Assembly: GCA_016722515.1 (NCBI GenBank) | Contig: JADKJE010000013.1 | Location: 1 to 31,754, forward strand | Source of the DNA: Alphaproteobacteria bacterium | GTDB taxonomy: Bacteria > Pseudomonadota > Alphaproteobacteria > Rickettsiales > JADKJE01 | Direction of reading: 5' to 3' | Length of the DNA stretch: 31,754 nucleotides | Shown: piece by piece, positions 6,060 through 15,141 of the stretch | How positions within the stretch are numbered: the stretch's first letter is position 1 | Layout: every line of letters starts with the position of its first letter | Notes under the pieces: generated by a model | What the model was told of the DNA's origin: nothing | Seen by the model: only the letters and a program-made list of their open reading frames with translations | The model's database searches: none | Translations under genes and position numbers: made by a program

Positions 6060-6466
6060 AGAAAGACCCCCATTTGGTGTAGTTCTGACTGAATTTTTTC
6101 AACGTAATTTTTAGTCTCGGCTGGGAGGTGATCCCTAATGTCGTTATAGTAATCTCCATGCGCCATGCATAGTCTCGATACTCTTCCCATCCCGGCGTTA
6201 TAAGCCGCAAATGCAAGGCGCAAATCGCCGAACATTCCGTAAAGCTTCTTAAGGTAGGTTGAGCCTAGCAAGATGTTTTGCTTTTCGTTGAATGGATTAT
6301 ACTCCTCTTCTTCAAAGCCTAAGTCCCTAAGCACCTCCTTTCCGGTTGCGTCCATTAGCTGCATTAGGCCCTTTGCGCCAGCGGGGGAAACAGCCCCCGC
6401 GTTACCGCCAGACTCCACCTTAATAACTGCGCTTATAATTTTTCCCCACATGGCCGCATCGATCAT
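6056..6466 (-). CDS. SLT-family lytic transglycosylase, likely endolysin
   Basis: A 136-aa single-domain soluble lytic transglycosylase (goose-lysozyme-like). The motifs are in order: the catalytic glutamate in IKVESGGN (Glu18), SPAGAKGLMQLM (28-38), then FAAYNAGMGRV (86-96), the usual ES / GLMQ / AYNAG triad. Such enzymes cleave the MurNAc-GlcNAc bond with formation of an anhydro end. There is no signal peptide, so export would rely on a holin. AGGAA precedes the ATG, and both ends overlap neighbours by ATGA. The position after a TM/coiled-coil gene fits the host-lysis enzyme. The separate SLT domain in the 1217-aa protein more likely acts at entry. Confidence 0.85.
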   Translation of the reverse strand: MIDAAMWGKIISAVIKVESGGNAGAVSPAGAKGLMQLMDATGKEVLRDLGFEEEEYNPFNEKQNILLGSTYLKKLYGMFGDLRLAFAAYNAGMGRVSRLCMAHGDYYNDIRDHLPAETKNYVEKIQSELHQMGVFL

Positions 6467-6810
6467 GGTTTTTGTTCCTTTTTTGTTCTCTCTTCACACT
6501 CCGAGAGCTTAGAGGATAGAGCTTGAATCTGCATCTGGGAGCTAACAATGACGTTTGTAAGAACAACCATCCTACGTTTCATTTCTTCAATGTCTTCTGC
6601 GTTCTCTTTTATCTGGAGCGTTTGAATCTCCTTAGAGTTATCCAGGTACTTATTAATTATTGGGATTAGCAGCAGTACCACAGGAATAGCAGCACCAGTA
6701 ACGATGCCAACGACCCTATCAGTGAATAAATCGCGAATCTTTCGCGGTCGCTCATCAGGCTTTCCATTTTCAGTATTTGCAATCTCATCTCCTGAGTCCT
6801 CCGCAACCAT
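6463..6810 (-). CDS. TM plus coiled-coil protein, candidate i-spanin or holin
   Basis: The ATG at 6810 is chosen because GGGGGG lies just upstream; the frame also opens at a GTG at 6837. The 115-aa product has an acidic N-terminus, a basic stretch (DERPRKIRDLF), one TM helix (about 33-53, VVGIVTGAAIPVVLLLIPII) and then a long coiled-coil region (SKEIQTLQIKENAEDIEEMKR onward, about 58-108). One TM followed by a periplasmic coiled coil is the layout of an inner-membrane spanin, and a type II holin-associated protein is the alternative. Coupling to the SLT gene by ATGA supports a lysis role. No o-spanin lipoprotein is evident nearby. Confidence 0.65.
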   Translation of the reverse strand: MVAEDSGDEIANTENGKPDERPRKIRDLFTDRVVGIVTGAAIPVVLLLIPIINKYLDNSKEIQTLQIKENAEDIEEMKRRMVVLTNVIVSSQMQIQALSSKLSECEERTKKEQKP

Positions 6811-6846
6811 TATCCCCCCTGAACAAACCCTAAGCACTAACGCAGA

Positions 6847-9800
6847 TCACCCCCTGCCATACCGCTGAGCAATCTTATCAACATAAGGGAGAGTTTCCTT
6901 TTGAACTCCTTTTGGTAGGCTACGCAGAATAGTATTAACATCCCTAGTTCCTGCGGCCTTCATGGCTGCCCTTATCCTGGCTGGCCCAGCATTGTAGGCG
7001 GCCCTGGCTAGAGTCTTATCCTTAAAGTCTTCTTCTAGCTTTCTAAAATACCAATCTCCAAACCTGATGTTTTGCTCAATTGATGCCTGGCGCTGCTCTG
7101 CCGTCATGTTTTTTGTGAGCGGCTGGTATGGTTCATTAAGCTGCTGCCCAATCCAGCGGCCCGTGGCTGGCATTAACTGACTTAGCCCTTGAGCTCCCTT
7201 TGGAGAAATGGCATCAGGGTTGCCATTAGACTCAACAGATATCCTAGCCCTCGTCTCTGCGCTCAATCCGCGCCCACGGGTCATATCGGCATTGGCTCTG
7301 TTTATGTCGTCAATGGTTAGGTTATCGCTGGCCTCTGCGGTGCTAGCAGTAAACGGGTTAAGTTTATCCAGGTTGAAGCTAGTTTTCTCAAGCTTGCCTG
7401 GAGCCTTTGGATTCCTGATGTCATCTACATTTGGGAATACAGCTTTCGCGGTGGCCTCATGAGCTTTATTTATGGTTAGGTTCCGCTTGGCGTCGGCATT
7501 CGCAACTGGTAGCCGTTCAAGGCCGAGGCCCGCAGAGCTAAGTTCGTCCTTAAAAACCTCCATGGCAGTGCGCTGCACGTTCTTAGCCGTGGCCTTATTC
7601 CTAAAATCCCTGGCAACTCTAGGATTGAAATTAGCCTCAAGCATTGCCGCTTTGTATTTCTCGGCTGGCATTTTTCTAAGAAGTGGCTCTAGTACCGCGA
7701 CGATGAATTTACCACCAGGAAGCTGGCTTATAGTACCTCTTAAATAGCCCTCTCCAGCCATTCGCCCCATTTCCCCAATTACGGTGAGATCTGATGCTGT
7801 GTTAGATCCAGCCTTTCCGCTAAGGGCCTTTGCTTTTCCAATGCTATACTGGCTACGGAGACTATCCTCTAGGAACATTAGATTCTGAATTTGTGATTCG
7901 GTGGCGGCTCCAGCGTTTTTAAGCTCCTGTAAGATAGGGCCAATGTTATCGATCTGGTTTGCTAGGTGCCCTGCGGTGACATCCCCAGGAAGCTGAGTCC
8001 CTGATTTCAATTTTTCCTGAGCGGCTCTGACTGAAGGTGAATACTCGTTGATTAAGTAATCAACTATTCCACGGAAAAGACCAGTAGCGGCCCTTGGATC
8101 TCTTGCTTTTAAGAAATGCGCCGTGTCTCTTATTTGCTTAAGAGAGTCTGGCGCTCTTAGAATAGCTGGGATTACTTTATGTAAATCCCTATCCCCTAAC
8201 AAATACTGAGCGGCTGACTCGTCTATTTCTTTTTGAGTTCTCGCGTTTTGTTTTTGAATGGCTGCTATTTCAGCCTCACCGTCCTTAGCTATCTGGGCTA
8301 CTTCTTTGTCGCTCGTAGCTTTTAGTTTTCGAGTCTCTATCTCGGCTTGTTTTGCCGCGACCTTAGCCTGAACTTCTTCTGCGATTTTAGATCCTAGAAA
8401 CTGCTGTCTAGCTTGAGTGTCCGTTAGGAGGTTTTTTAGGGCAGGAACTTCATTTAGGAAAATAGATCGATCTGAGATCCACTTACTCGCAGCCTTAGCA
8501 TCAACTAAGCCACCTTCCCTAACCGCAAATCTTCTAAAAGAGTCGACGGCCCTTCTATAAAGAGGGTCGAGTGCGGCGTCAGAGGAACCTACAATTTTCT
8601 TGTAGTTCTGAATCGTAACCTTAGCCCTCATGTTGGTATCAAGAGGAATATATAAATCCAGCACTCCTTCATTTGGAATAACTGGTTCAGCGTTTCCTGG
8701 CTGAACTTTTAATATTGCTTTCGCTGGCACTTGGGAATTTTCAAAAGTCTTTCCGACTTCTAATCTAGCGGCTCGCCCCTCCATCAACCTACCATAATCA
8801 CCCTTAGTGATTGTTCCAGAGTCCACAGCCATAAGAAGATCTATCTTTAGGGCATCAGCAAGTTTTGTGGCTACGGCAACGCTAGCACGGTCGCCCTTTA
8901 CCTTTCCAAGTCGACTCAGGAGGTCTTGTATATTTTGGATTGTGTATGGAATCTCAGAGACGCTAGGTTTCCCCTTGGCATCAAGGAGCAGGGAAGATTC
9001 CCCCTCCCTACTTAGATCAGCAATAACGCTAGACAGGGCTTCGTTTGGAGCTGATCCCATATCTCTAAAGTAGTTTGGAGCATCGGTAGCTATTACCTCC
9101 TTGGCCGCCATTGGCGGGACTAGTCCGTTTCCAGCGCTCTTTATTTGGCGACTAACATTAGCTAAGTCGCTACTCTTAGCCTCTTTGATTGTTTGCCTAA
9201 CTAGAGCTCCGCCTACGGTTGGATCTATTTCTTCAGGAAACGAGAGCAGAGATTCTTGCACTTGCCCCTGAGCGGCTTCCCGCGCAGCCGCAGCAGCGTC
9301 AAGCCTATCTGCTATTTCTTTTTGCGACATTGCAATTTGAGCATCGGTAGCGGCTTGCTTACTGGTTATGTCACTTGTCGTTTGGGATGTTCTCTCCTTA
9401 ATTGCGGCATCAGCGGCGGCTTGAGAGGCGGCTCTGTCGGCCCTTACGCTAGTATCTGCAAGGTTAATTGCGTCAGCGAGTGGGGCGGCGTCTGGCCCCG
9501 GAATATTGTTTAAGTATTTAAGATTAGTGTCAGCCCTGGCTCGCTCAAAGTTTCCGTATGCGTTTTGAGCGTTGAGGCCATCACTCGCGGCACTGCGGAA
9601 CATTCTTTTAAGTGGATCGCTATTTAAGAGTTCAGGAAGAGAGTAGCCCTCAACAAGCGAATTCCCTGCTTGCTTAGCGGCTTCATAAGCTGGGTCAACT
9701 TTATCAGCGAATCCTGGCTCGGCGGCGTTAAGATCGTTATAAACTCTAGCCTGAGCTCTATCCGTAGAAAATGGCTCCGTGATTTTTCTATAAGTAGCAG

Positions 9801-10500
9801 GAACGCCCCGCGTCACTGCCGAGTGAGCCATTCCAAACGGGATGGCCTGAGAGGAGTTATATGCGAGATCTTTTTGATACTGATCAATGCTCTTCCCCTT
9901 GCCATTATACCAGTCTAGGAGACTTTGCTTTATTCCATCCGTGCTGCCCGTTAAGGCATCTGTGGTCATGTCAAATCCAAGTAGCCCGCCACCAAAGCCT
10001 AGTGCTCCTCCAGCTAGGCCACCAGCTACGGTGCCGACTCCGGGCCAAATCAGAGTGCCCCCGGCAGCCCCGGCAGCGCCTAGAGCTTCCGCCCCGGCAG
10101 TTCCAGCCGCCATACCGCCAACAGTGCGAAGCCCGCGCTCTGGGCTCTTTGTAAATGCGTCGTATATATTGGATGGAACATTTCCTAGTAATCCGCTACC
10201 CAGCCCAGCCCTAAGGCCCCTGCTTAATGCCCCACTAACATCCTCCTGTGGAGCAGCGGTTAGTCCAACCACATCAGATCCTAGCTGGTATCCTGCATCG
10301 GGAGAGTCTTCAATTCCCTTCCAGGCATTCTGGCCAACTGACTGGTTGTAGTCTGGGCCTAGCTGATATGGCGTCGGTTCTTTCCTTGGGGTTTCCGGTA
10401 TTCTTTTTGGATTAGAGATGACTGAGGGTTCTTCCGCCTGGGCTTGCCTTAAATAGTCCTCGTACTCGGCCTGTGCTAAATAATCTTCGTAAGCACCCAT
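6847..10500 (-). CDS. 1217-aa internal virion/ejection protein with C-terminal SLT domain
   Basis: This is the largest protein in the window. An acidic repeat-like N-terminus (YEDYLAQAEYEDYLRQAQAEE) is followed, around residues 115-180, by Gly/Ala-rich hydrophobic segments that could insert in membranes. A long helical, Ala/Lys/Glu-rich middle has coiled-coil character (for example QAEIETRKLKATSDKEVAQI). The last ~132 residues form an SLT transglycosylase: ISVESNGN with catalytic Glu near 1090, SPKGAQGLSQLMPATG, and ARAAYNAGPARI. This resembles podovirus ejection proteins such as T7 gp16, although there the SLT domain is N-terminal. It abuts the upstream stop directly. Likely role: ejected with the DNA to breach peptidoglycan. 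Confidence 0.8.
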   Translation of the reverse strand: MGAYEDYLAQAEYEDYLRQAQAEEPSVISNPKRIPETPRKEPTPYQLGPDYNQSVGQNAWKGIEDSPDAGYQLGSDVVGLTAAPQEDVSGALSRGLRAGLGSGLLGNVPSNIYDAFTKSPERGLRTVGGMAAGTAGAEALGAAGAAGGTLIWPGVGTVAGGLAGGALGFGGGLLGFDMTTDALTGSTDGIKQSLLDWYNGKGKSIDQYQKDLAYNSSQAIPFGMAHSAVTRGVPATYRKITEPFSTDRAQARVYNDLNAAEPGFADKVDPAYEAAKQAGNSLVEGYSLPELLNSDPLKRMFRSAASDGLNAQNAYGNFERARADTNLKYLNNIPGPDAAPLADAINLADTSVRADRAASQAAADAAIKERTSQTTSDITSKQAATDAQIAMSQKEIADRLDAAAAAREAAQGQVQESLLSFPEEIDPTVGGALVRQTIKEAKSSDLANVSRQIKSAGNGLVPPMAAKEVIATDAPNYFRDMGSAPNEALSSVIADLSREGESSLLLDAKGKPSVSEIPYTIQNIQDLLSRLGKVKGDRASVAVATKLADALKIDLLMAVDSGTITKGDYGRLMEGRAARLEVGKTFENSQVPAKAILKVQPGNAEPVIPNEGVLDLYIPLDTNMRAKVTIQNYKKIVGSSDAALDPLYRRAVDSFRRFAVREGGLVDAKAASKWISDRSIFLNEVPALKNLLTDTQARQQFLGSKIAEEVQAKVAAKQAEIETRKLKATSDKEVAQIAKDGEAEIAAIQKQNARTQKEIDESAAQYLLGDRDLHKVIPAILRAPDSLKQIRDTAHFLKARDPRAATGLFRGIVDYLINEYSPSVRAAQEKLKSGTQLPGDVTAGHLANQIDNIGPILQELKNAGAATESQIQNLMFLEDSLRSQYSIGKAKALSGKAGSNTASDLTVIGEMGRMAGEGYLRGTISQLPGGKFIVAVLEPLLRKMPAEKYKAAMLEANFNPRVARDFRNKATAKNVQRTAMEVFKDELSSAGLGLERLPVANADAKRNLTINKAHEATAKAVFPNVDDIRNPKAPGKLEKTSFNLDKLNPFTASTAEASDNLTIDDINRANADMTRGRGLSAETRARISVESNGNPDAISPKGAQGLSQLMPATGRWIGQQLNEPYQPLTKNMTAEQRQASIEQNIRFGDWYFRKLEEDFKDKTLARAAYNAGPARIRAAMKAAGTRDVNTILRSLPKGVQKETLPYVDKIAQRYGRG

Positions 10501-11739
10501 CTACCTTTTCCCTTGCTGCCAAGCCTGAAATTGTTCTTTTGTTAAGACACTACCGTCTGCGTTGCGGGGAACGTCAAATGGAGCCCTATTCGCTTTCTTT
10601 ACCTTAAAATTATCCACGTTACGCCCAGACTTTTCTAAGTTTGAAGTTAGGTTATCGCGGCGAATAGATGCAATTTGCTCCAACCTATCAAGCTTATTTG
10701 ATACCGTCTCTAGTGTATCGAGATCGTTGATCTGGGTTAATGGAGCCATGGTCTTATAATCAAGATCGCTTAGGCGCTTTCCGTTCCAGGCTGCCGCCAT
10801 TTGAGTGGTTAGTAGAGTTAGTTCAGCTTGCATTCTTGCTGCGGCTGAGTTTGGATTTGTCGCCGCCGCTAGAAACCTTTCTGCTCGATTCTCCGAGATG
10901 TACGGCATGTATGTTTCTTTGACGTTTTTGGTTAAACTAGAGAGATCATCGAGGGCATTGTATGACTGCACCTCAGAGTCCGTTAGTCCCTTAGGGGCAG
11001 TCCCCTGTCGTATTTTTGTATTCGTTTCGCTCGTGACAGTCCGTCTGTCTGCAATAGCTGAGTTCTTATTTCCAAGCGCGAGCCTCTTTGCCGCCTGATC
11101 TGCTTTTAGAGTCTGAACGGTAGATCCTTCAGGCAACCCAAACTGAGCCAATTCGGTGTCAGTGAGCAACCTATCCCCCCCCGCAGTTCTCTTAGAGTTT
11201 TGCAGCCTTGCAGCCTCATCAAGCATTCCGTATTTAAGCGCAAGGCCTTCTCCTAGATCTAGCTGGGCTGGTAAGCTGCTTGGCTTAGCCAACTCTCTGG
11301 CCCTAGCTTCAGCACTTGCATCTTCCGGGTTTCGTAGTGGAGAAATCTGACCTGGAGCAACACCGTTAGCATCAGCCGTGGCTTGAATGTCTGATGAGAT
11401 TTGATTTGCTGCCTGGTCTGCTCTCTGCTGAGGCTCTGCGCTCATGGCCATCTGGAGGGCTTTCTTAAACTCCTGCTCATTCTGAGCATCCTGGAGCTTA
11501 ATCTGATTTGCGTCGAGAGTTTGCTGAGACTGACGCAGGAGCATAGGGTTCATTGCCTTAGCTTGATCTATTTGCATCTGGGATTGCTCCTCAGCTAGAG
11601 CCTGAGCTCTAAGCGCCGCCTGGAGCTTCATTTCATCGTTCCAGTCAATAGCCTCAGTATTGAAGTCTTGCCCTAGTAGGCCAGACATAGGAATGCCTTG
11701 AGGCTGACCAACGGCTAATGGATTATATTTTGGAGCCAT
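10501..11739 (-). CDS. Gln/Ala-rich ejection-type virion protein
   Basis: The product is 412 aa, its ATG directly following the upstream stop. It is almost wholly helical and rich in Gln, Ala, Leu and Asn (EEQSQMQIDQAKAMN, LRQSQQTLDANQIK), with a central segment AEARARELAKPSSLPAQLDL and a C-terminal helical bundle (LDTLETVSNKLDRLEQIASI). Nothing enzymatic is seen. Its place between the SLT-bearing giant protein and other Gln-rich genes, plus the composition, resembles P22 gp7/gp16/gp20 or T7 gp14/gp15 ejection proteins. The assignment is by context; sequence identity to those is not visible. Confidence 0.7.
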   Translation of the reverse strand: MAPKYNPLAVGQPQGIPMSGLLGQDFNTEAIDWNDEMKLQAALRAQALAEEQSQMQIDQAKAMNPMLLRQSQQTLDANQIKLQDAQNEQEFKKALQMAMSAEPQQRADQAANQISSDIQATADANGVAPGQISPLRNPEDASAEARARELAKPSSLPAQLDLGEGLALKYGMLDEAARLQNSKRTAGGDRLLTDTELAQFGLPEGSTVQTLKADQAAKRLALGNKNSAIADRRTVTSETNTKIRQGTAPKGLTDSEVQSYNALDDLSSLTKNVKETYMPYISENRAERFLAAATNPNSAAARMQAELTLLTTQMAAAWNGKRLSDLDYKTMAPLTQINDLDTLETVSNKLDRLEQIASIRRDNLTSNLEKSGRNVDNFKVKKANRAPFDVPRNADGSVLTKEQFQAWQQGKR

Positions 11740-12570
11740 TTATAGAAAACTCCCAAGTAGTCCCGTGATCACATTCTGCCAACCATTGCTACTCGACTGG
11801 TTCCCTGAAATCTGGGCTGGTTGAATATTGCTAAAGTCTGGGCCGCTAGGAAGTGCTATTGGAGTAAAACCGGAGCCACCCCGGCCACCCCCGCCCCTTG
11901 AATACTGACTCGCAAGGTAATTTGCGAGAGATTTTCCTTGCTCTTTCGTAAGGCTTCCCGTCTGGTCTAATCCGCCGAGGGCTGCTTGCCATGGGGATTG
12001 TTGCGCCATTAGTTGCGCGAGGGACAAGCCACGGTCCCACTGATTATTTCCAGCACGTTCTAATCTGTCTGCCTCTGCCATCTGATAAGACTGAAGGCGG
12101 TTTGCATTGTTGTTGGCGTTCTGCTGCATCCTGTCAGTATCCTGAGCAGCAGCCATCATTGGAATATTTAGTTCCTGCTGAATTGCAGCGCCTGAGTTAG
12201 TTAAGCCTTTTGCCGCGAGAGACTTAGCTAATTGGTCCTGTCCTGTTTTCACCTGAAACTGGTAAAGAGGAGAGCCCTGGTAGTTCTTTGGCTCAAACAT
12301 CTGAGAGTTTGGGAATACGGTATTTGTGGTATCTTGAGTAGGAGAGGCCGGGGCTGCTGGCTGCGCGTTAGCAATGCCCTGAGAGCTTACTACTGGCTGA
12401 GTATTTTGCGCTGGCGTTGGAGCCTTTGGGATTCTCCACTTTTGAATAGATCTATTAGCTTCTCCCATTCGATTGTTATTGGCTAGAAACTGAGCCCTTG
12501 TTTGTTGCCTTTGGTTAAGGCCTCCGAGGTTCACGCTACCATACGGGGATTTATAGACATTAGTAGCCAT
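11740..12570 (-). CDS. Gln/Asn-rich ejection-type virion protein
   Basis: A 276-aa protein starting in a TAATG overlap with the upstream gene. The N-terminus is polar, followed by a Pro/Ala-rich linker. A helical core has VKTGQDQLAKSLAAKGLTNS and QQNANNNANRLQSYQMAEAD, and the tail is Gly/Ser-rich (YSRGGGGRGGSGF). The core pattern, in which each element of 'l.a.l...G...SG....' sits in a Gln/Asn-rich helix, is one I associate with podovirus internal virion proteins that pair with an SLT protein. No membrane or catalytic motif is seen. The function (DNA ejection conduit) is inferred from neighbours. Confidence 0.65.
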   Translation of the reverse strand: MATNVYKSPYGSVNLGGLNQRQQTRAQFLANNNRMGEANRSIQKWRIPKAPTPAQNTQPVVSSQGIANAQPAAPASPTQDTTNTVFPNSQMFEPKNYQGSPLYQFQVKTGQDQLAKSLAAKGLTNSGAAIQQELNIPMMAAAQDTDRMQQNANNNANRLQSYQMAEADRLERAGNNQWDRGLSLAQLMAQQSPWQAALGGLDQTGSLTKEQGKSLANYLASQYSRGGGGRGGSGFTPIALPSGPDFSNIQPAQISGNQSSSNGWQNVITGLLGSFL

Positions 12571-14027
12571 TAGTATTTAAGCCTCCTGCCTTGTAAGTCT
12601 ATTCCGGGCGACCTAGTTTTTGAGCGGCCTGGAATCATAGTTTGAGCCTGTTCTGGCTGCCCCAAAACACCAACGGGAGATCTTGGAACGCCTATAGTTG
12701 GTGCTACGTTTGCTTGAGGGATTCTTAGCGGCAGGGTCGATATCGCCATGCCTTTAGTGCTCGGCGCACTTTTAGTATTAGCCTTAAAACCACCAGCCTT
12801 AACATCCTCAAATATTTTTTGCGCCGCCGCCAAATCCTTAACACCTACCCCTCCATGTCCAGACTGAAATTGATCTGCGTTAATAAGCGCCTGAGTGTAT
12901 ACCTGTTGCTGCTCTGGGCTTAGGTGAGTGTATTCAGCCCCGCCGCCGCGAATTGCCCTCTCTGTTCCTGTAAGGTCATTGGCTTGAAGCCCTGCCTTTT
13001 TATACTCATCGAAGGTTGCGTACTTTCCAGCGAACGGTTTACTTGGATCTGGTGGTGGTGCTTCGTACTGCTTTCTCATTCCAGAAACAAAAGCCTGGTA
13101 CTGCGGATCGTCTTTGAACTTACTCATTAGCTCGGCGCTCGTTTCCATCTGCTTTCCGCGAGTATTTTGATGAAAGATCTTGCTTCTAACCGACTTTCCA
13201 AGCCCGAAATCAATCTTGTCGGTAAGCTGATTCGTCTTTTCCATTCCCTTAGTGAGGTACTTGGTTCCTTTTCCGCCAGTAACAGCATCGATTCCGGCAA
13301 GGGCCGCATAAGCCGCTTGGCCATAAACGGGGATAAACATCATTGCGGCCTTTGCTGCCTCAGCTTGCGCCGCCGCCGCCCTGTCCTCGCTATTCCCCTC
13401 TTTGTTCAGCATTTGCTGACCAATGTTCGCAGCACCCACGGCGGCTCCTACATAGGGGACATAACTCCCTCCCTGCCCAGAAAGGGCCGCATAGGTATTA
13501 AAGGCACCTCCACCAATATTTGCGGCACCTCCGATCTTCTGCCCGTTCTTGTATTGGTTGTAGCCATTATAGGCTTGCAGCGCCCCGCCTACTCCTTGAA
13601 CTCCTCGACCAAGACCGGACTCGTTAAAGGGTTGCGCCGCCGCTGAGTTTGTCGCGAGCTCACCGCCGTACATTTCGCCTGAAGCTACTGGCCCAATGTT
13701 TGACGTTAGCATTCCGCCGTAAGCTTCCCCTGATGCCACTGGACCAACTGCTACTCCGTTGCCCATGGAGCCGCTACCAGCGCCGCTATCAGCGCCACTA
13801 CCTAGTAGTTTCTTTAGTAGCCCACCCTGAACTACCTCTATTCCAGATTGCCCCTTGGGGGCTATTTGCTGAGGCTGCCCGCCCTGCCCCCGCTGCATTA
13901 GCCACTGGTAATATGCTTGTTGCTGCTGCGGGGTTAATGGGGAACCATCGGGGTTTGTAATTCCGCCCATGCTACCGCCCTGTTGCTGTTGCTGAGCCGC
14001 AAGCGGCGTATAGCTAGGAGGTGCCAC
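12570..14027 (-). CDS. Gly/Gln-rich ejection-type virion protein
   Basis: The product is 485 aa, beginning at a GTG in a TAGTG overlap with the upstream stop. The N-terminus has poly-Gln runs (residues 12-16, 34-37). A tandem 17-residue repeat lies at 94-127. Residues about 140-250 are Gly/Ala-rich with short hydrophobic stretches (YVPYVGAAVGAANIGQQML, AAMMFIPVYGQAAYAALAGI) that may cross or line a membrane. The C-terminal half is helical and polar. The mix of low-complexity and membrane-like segments fits proteins stored in the capsid and ejected into the envelope. No named family is recognised. Confidence 0.65.
   Translation of the reverse strand: MAPPSYTPLAAQQQQQGGSMGGITNPDGSPLTPQQQQAYYQWLMQRGQGGQPQQIAPKGQSGIEVVQGGLLKKLLGSGADSGAGSGSMGNGVAVGPVASGEAYGGMLTSNIGPVASGEMYGGELATNSAAAQPFNESGLGRGVQGVGGALQAYNGYNQYKNGQKIGGAANIGGGAFNTYAALSGQGGSYVPYVGAAVGAANIGQQMLNKEGNSEDRAAAAQAEAAKAAMMFIPVYGQAAYAALAGIDAVTGGKGTKYLTKGMEKTNQLTDKIDFGLGKSVRSKIFHQNTRGKQMETSAELMSKFKDDPQYQAFVSGMRKQYEAPPPDPSKPFAGKYATFDEYKKAGLQANDLTGTERAIRGGGAEYTHLSPEQQQVYTQALINADQFQSGHGGVGVKDLAAAQKIFEDVKAGGFKANTKSAPSTKGMAISTLPLRIPQANVAPTIGVPRSPVGVLGQPEQAQTMIPGRSKTRSPGIDLQGRRLKY
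13647..13748 (-). repeat. tandem 17-residue coding repeat
   Basis: Two adjacent 51-base units encode VGPVASGEAYGGMLTSN and IGPVASGEMYGGELATN (residues 94-127 of the 485-aa protein). Eleven of 17 residues are identical, and the units are contiguous, which indicates an in-frame duplication followed by divergence. Confidence 0.8.
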
Positions 14028-14524
14028 TATTTCATCCTTACAGAATCAGGTAGAGGGACGTTTACGTTATAAGCGGGGATTGATCCGTTAAGCTTAGCCA
14101 CCTGGCTTGGACTATTTAAGAACTGCATAAGCCCGTTCTGTAGCCCAAGTGAATTCTCGTAGGTTTGGGTCATCTGCGGGAGCAACCTATCAGCAGTCTG
14201 CCTGTATGGAGCGTACATAGCTAGAAGTTGCTTATAGGTCTTATCCATTGCGTGTTGACCCTTGGCGGCTGCGGCCATGCGGGCCGCATCGTTTCCGCCA
14301 CCACCGCCCGAACCCGCCTGAGCCCCTTGAGTATTGTATGCGTTTATCTGAGCAACAGAATTATCGTAGTTCTGTTGCTCCCTTTGACGCAAATAATCCA
14401 GGTACTGAGATTGAGCGTTATCTGTTTGCGATTGCTTATAGGCACCAAGGCCAGCGCCTACTATTGGTTTTATCCAATCAGAGTTGTTGCCAATCCAGCC
14501 GCCAACATCAGAAATCCAGCTCAT
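14027..14524 (-). CDS. small virion-associated protein, hypothetical
   Basis: The product is 165 aa, with AGGAAA upstream of its ATG. The N-terminus (WISDVGGWIGNNSDWIKPIVGAGLG) is amphipathic and Gly/Trp-rich. A Gln/Tyr-rich helix (QYLDYLRQREQQNYDNSVAQ), a Gly run (GSGGGGGND) and a second helix follow. This matches the style of small podovirus internal virion proteins that open with 'W....gg.ig....' and a Gly-rich membrane-like stretch. It is the first of five contiguous ejection-type genes. The function is inferred from position and composition. Confidence 0.65.
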   Translation of the reverse strand: MSWISDVGGWIGNNSDWIKPIVGAGLGAYKQSQTDNAQSQYLDYLRQREQQNYDNSVAQINAYNTQGAQAGSGGGGGNDAARMAAAAKGQHAMDKTYKQLLAMYAPYRQTADRLLPQMTQTYENSLGLQNGLMQFLNSPSQVAKLNGSIPAYNVNVPLPDSVRMK

Positions 14525-14533
14525 GTAGTTTCC

Positions 14534-15122
14534 TTACGCGCATAGGTAAGTGAGTGCCGCAGTCTTAATGCAGATAATTGGCTTAACACCTGTAAGCGCC
14601 GTGAAAGCAGCATCAGCAGAACCACCATTTACAGTGCTTCCTGATTCTCCGTAAATCTTAGCTACGCCAGCCGTAGTGTTGAGGAGAATCTGCACCGACC
14701 CAACAGGGGTGGCTGTAACAAACTTCCAGCCCACGGTGCCGTTAGCGCCAGTGATTTGGTGAACGTACTTAGTGCCCCGAAAGGGCCGCCGCATCTGCCA
14801 CTGTAGTTCCTGCGCCAGCTACTGTTTCTGAAGTAGTAAGGAGCGGGGGGATAGTGGAGCCAGTTGAGCTAAAAGTAGCCGCTGGAGTTTTCGCAATTGA
14901 GATAATCGCAGTTTTTCCAGAGAGGGCGTTTAGCTGAGTATTGCTACTTGCGTCAATTCCTAGCACTGGAACCGTAGTCATGTTGTCTGAGGTTTTAGCT
15001 CCGAGGAATTTTCCCCCACCAACAATTCCAGTTGCAATGCTGATATCATCCTCAGCTACGAGGAATGAAATTCCAACAATGACAGAAAGAGATAGCAAAA
15101 ATCCGGTAAGTAAATGTTTCAT
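14534..15122 (-). CDS. exported fibre-like protein, frameshifted as read
   Basis: The start is placed at the ATG at 15122, which has GGAGAA upstream; longer openings overlap the previous gene. Residues 1-22 (MKHLLTGFLLSLSVIVGISFL) form a Sec signal peptide. The frame stops near 14771 (...VADAAALSGH). The next frame continues naturally as GTKYVHQITGANGTVGWKF to 14534. Removing one G from the GGGG run at 14775-14778 joins the two into about 195 aa. The mature part is Ala/Gly/Thr/Ser-rich and beta-like, ending in ICIKTAALTYLCA. It is the third of three consecutive exported proteins. Role unknown; a surface or fibre-like structure is inferred. Confidence 0.65.
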
Positions 15123-15141
15123 AAAAAGGTTCTCCATAAAA

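Noticed and set aside
9256..10351. Long plus-strand frames opposite the 1217-aa protein
   Set aside because: They lie antisense to a continuous ORF with a clear SLT domain and show Pro/Ala/Arg bias typical of reverse-frame shadows.
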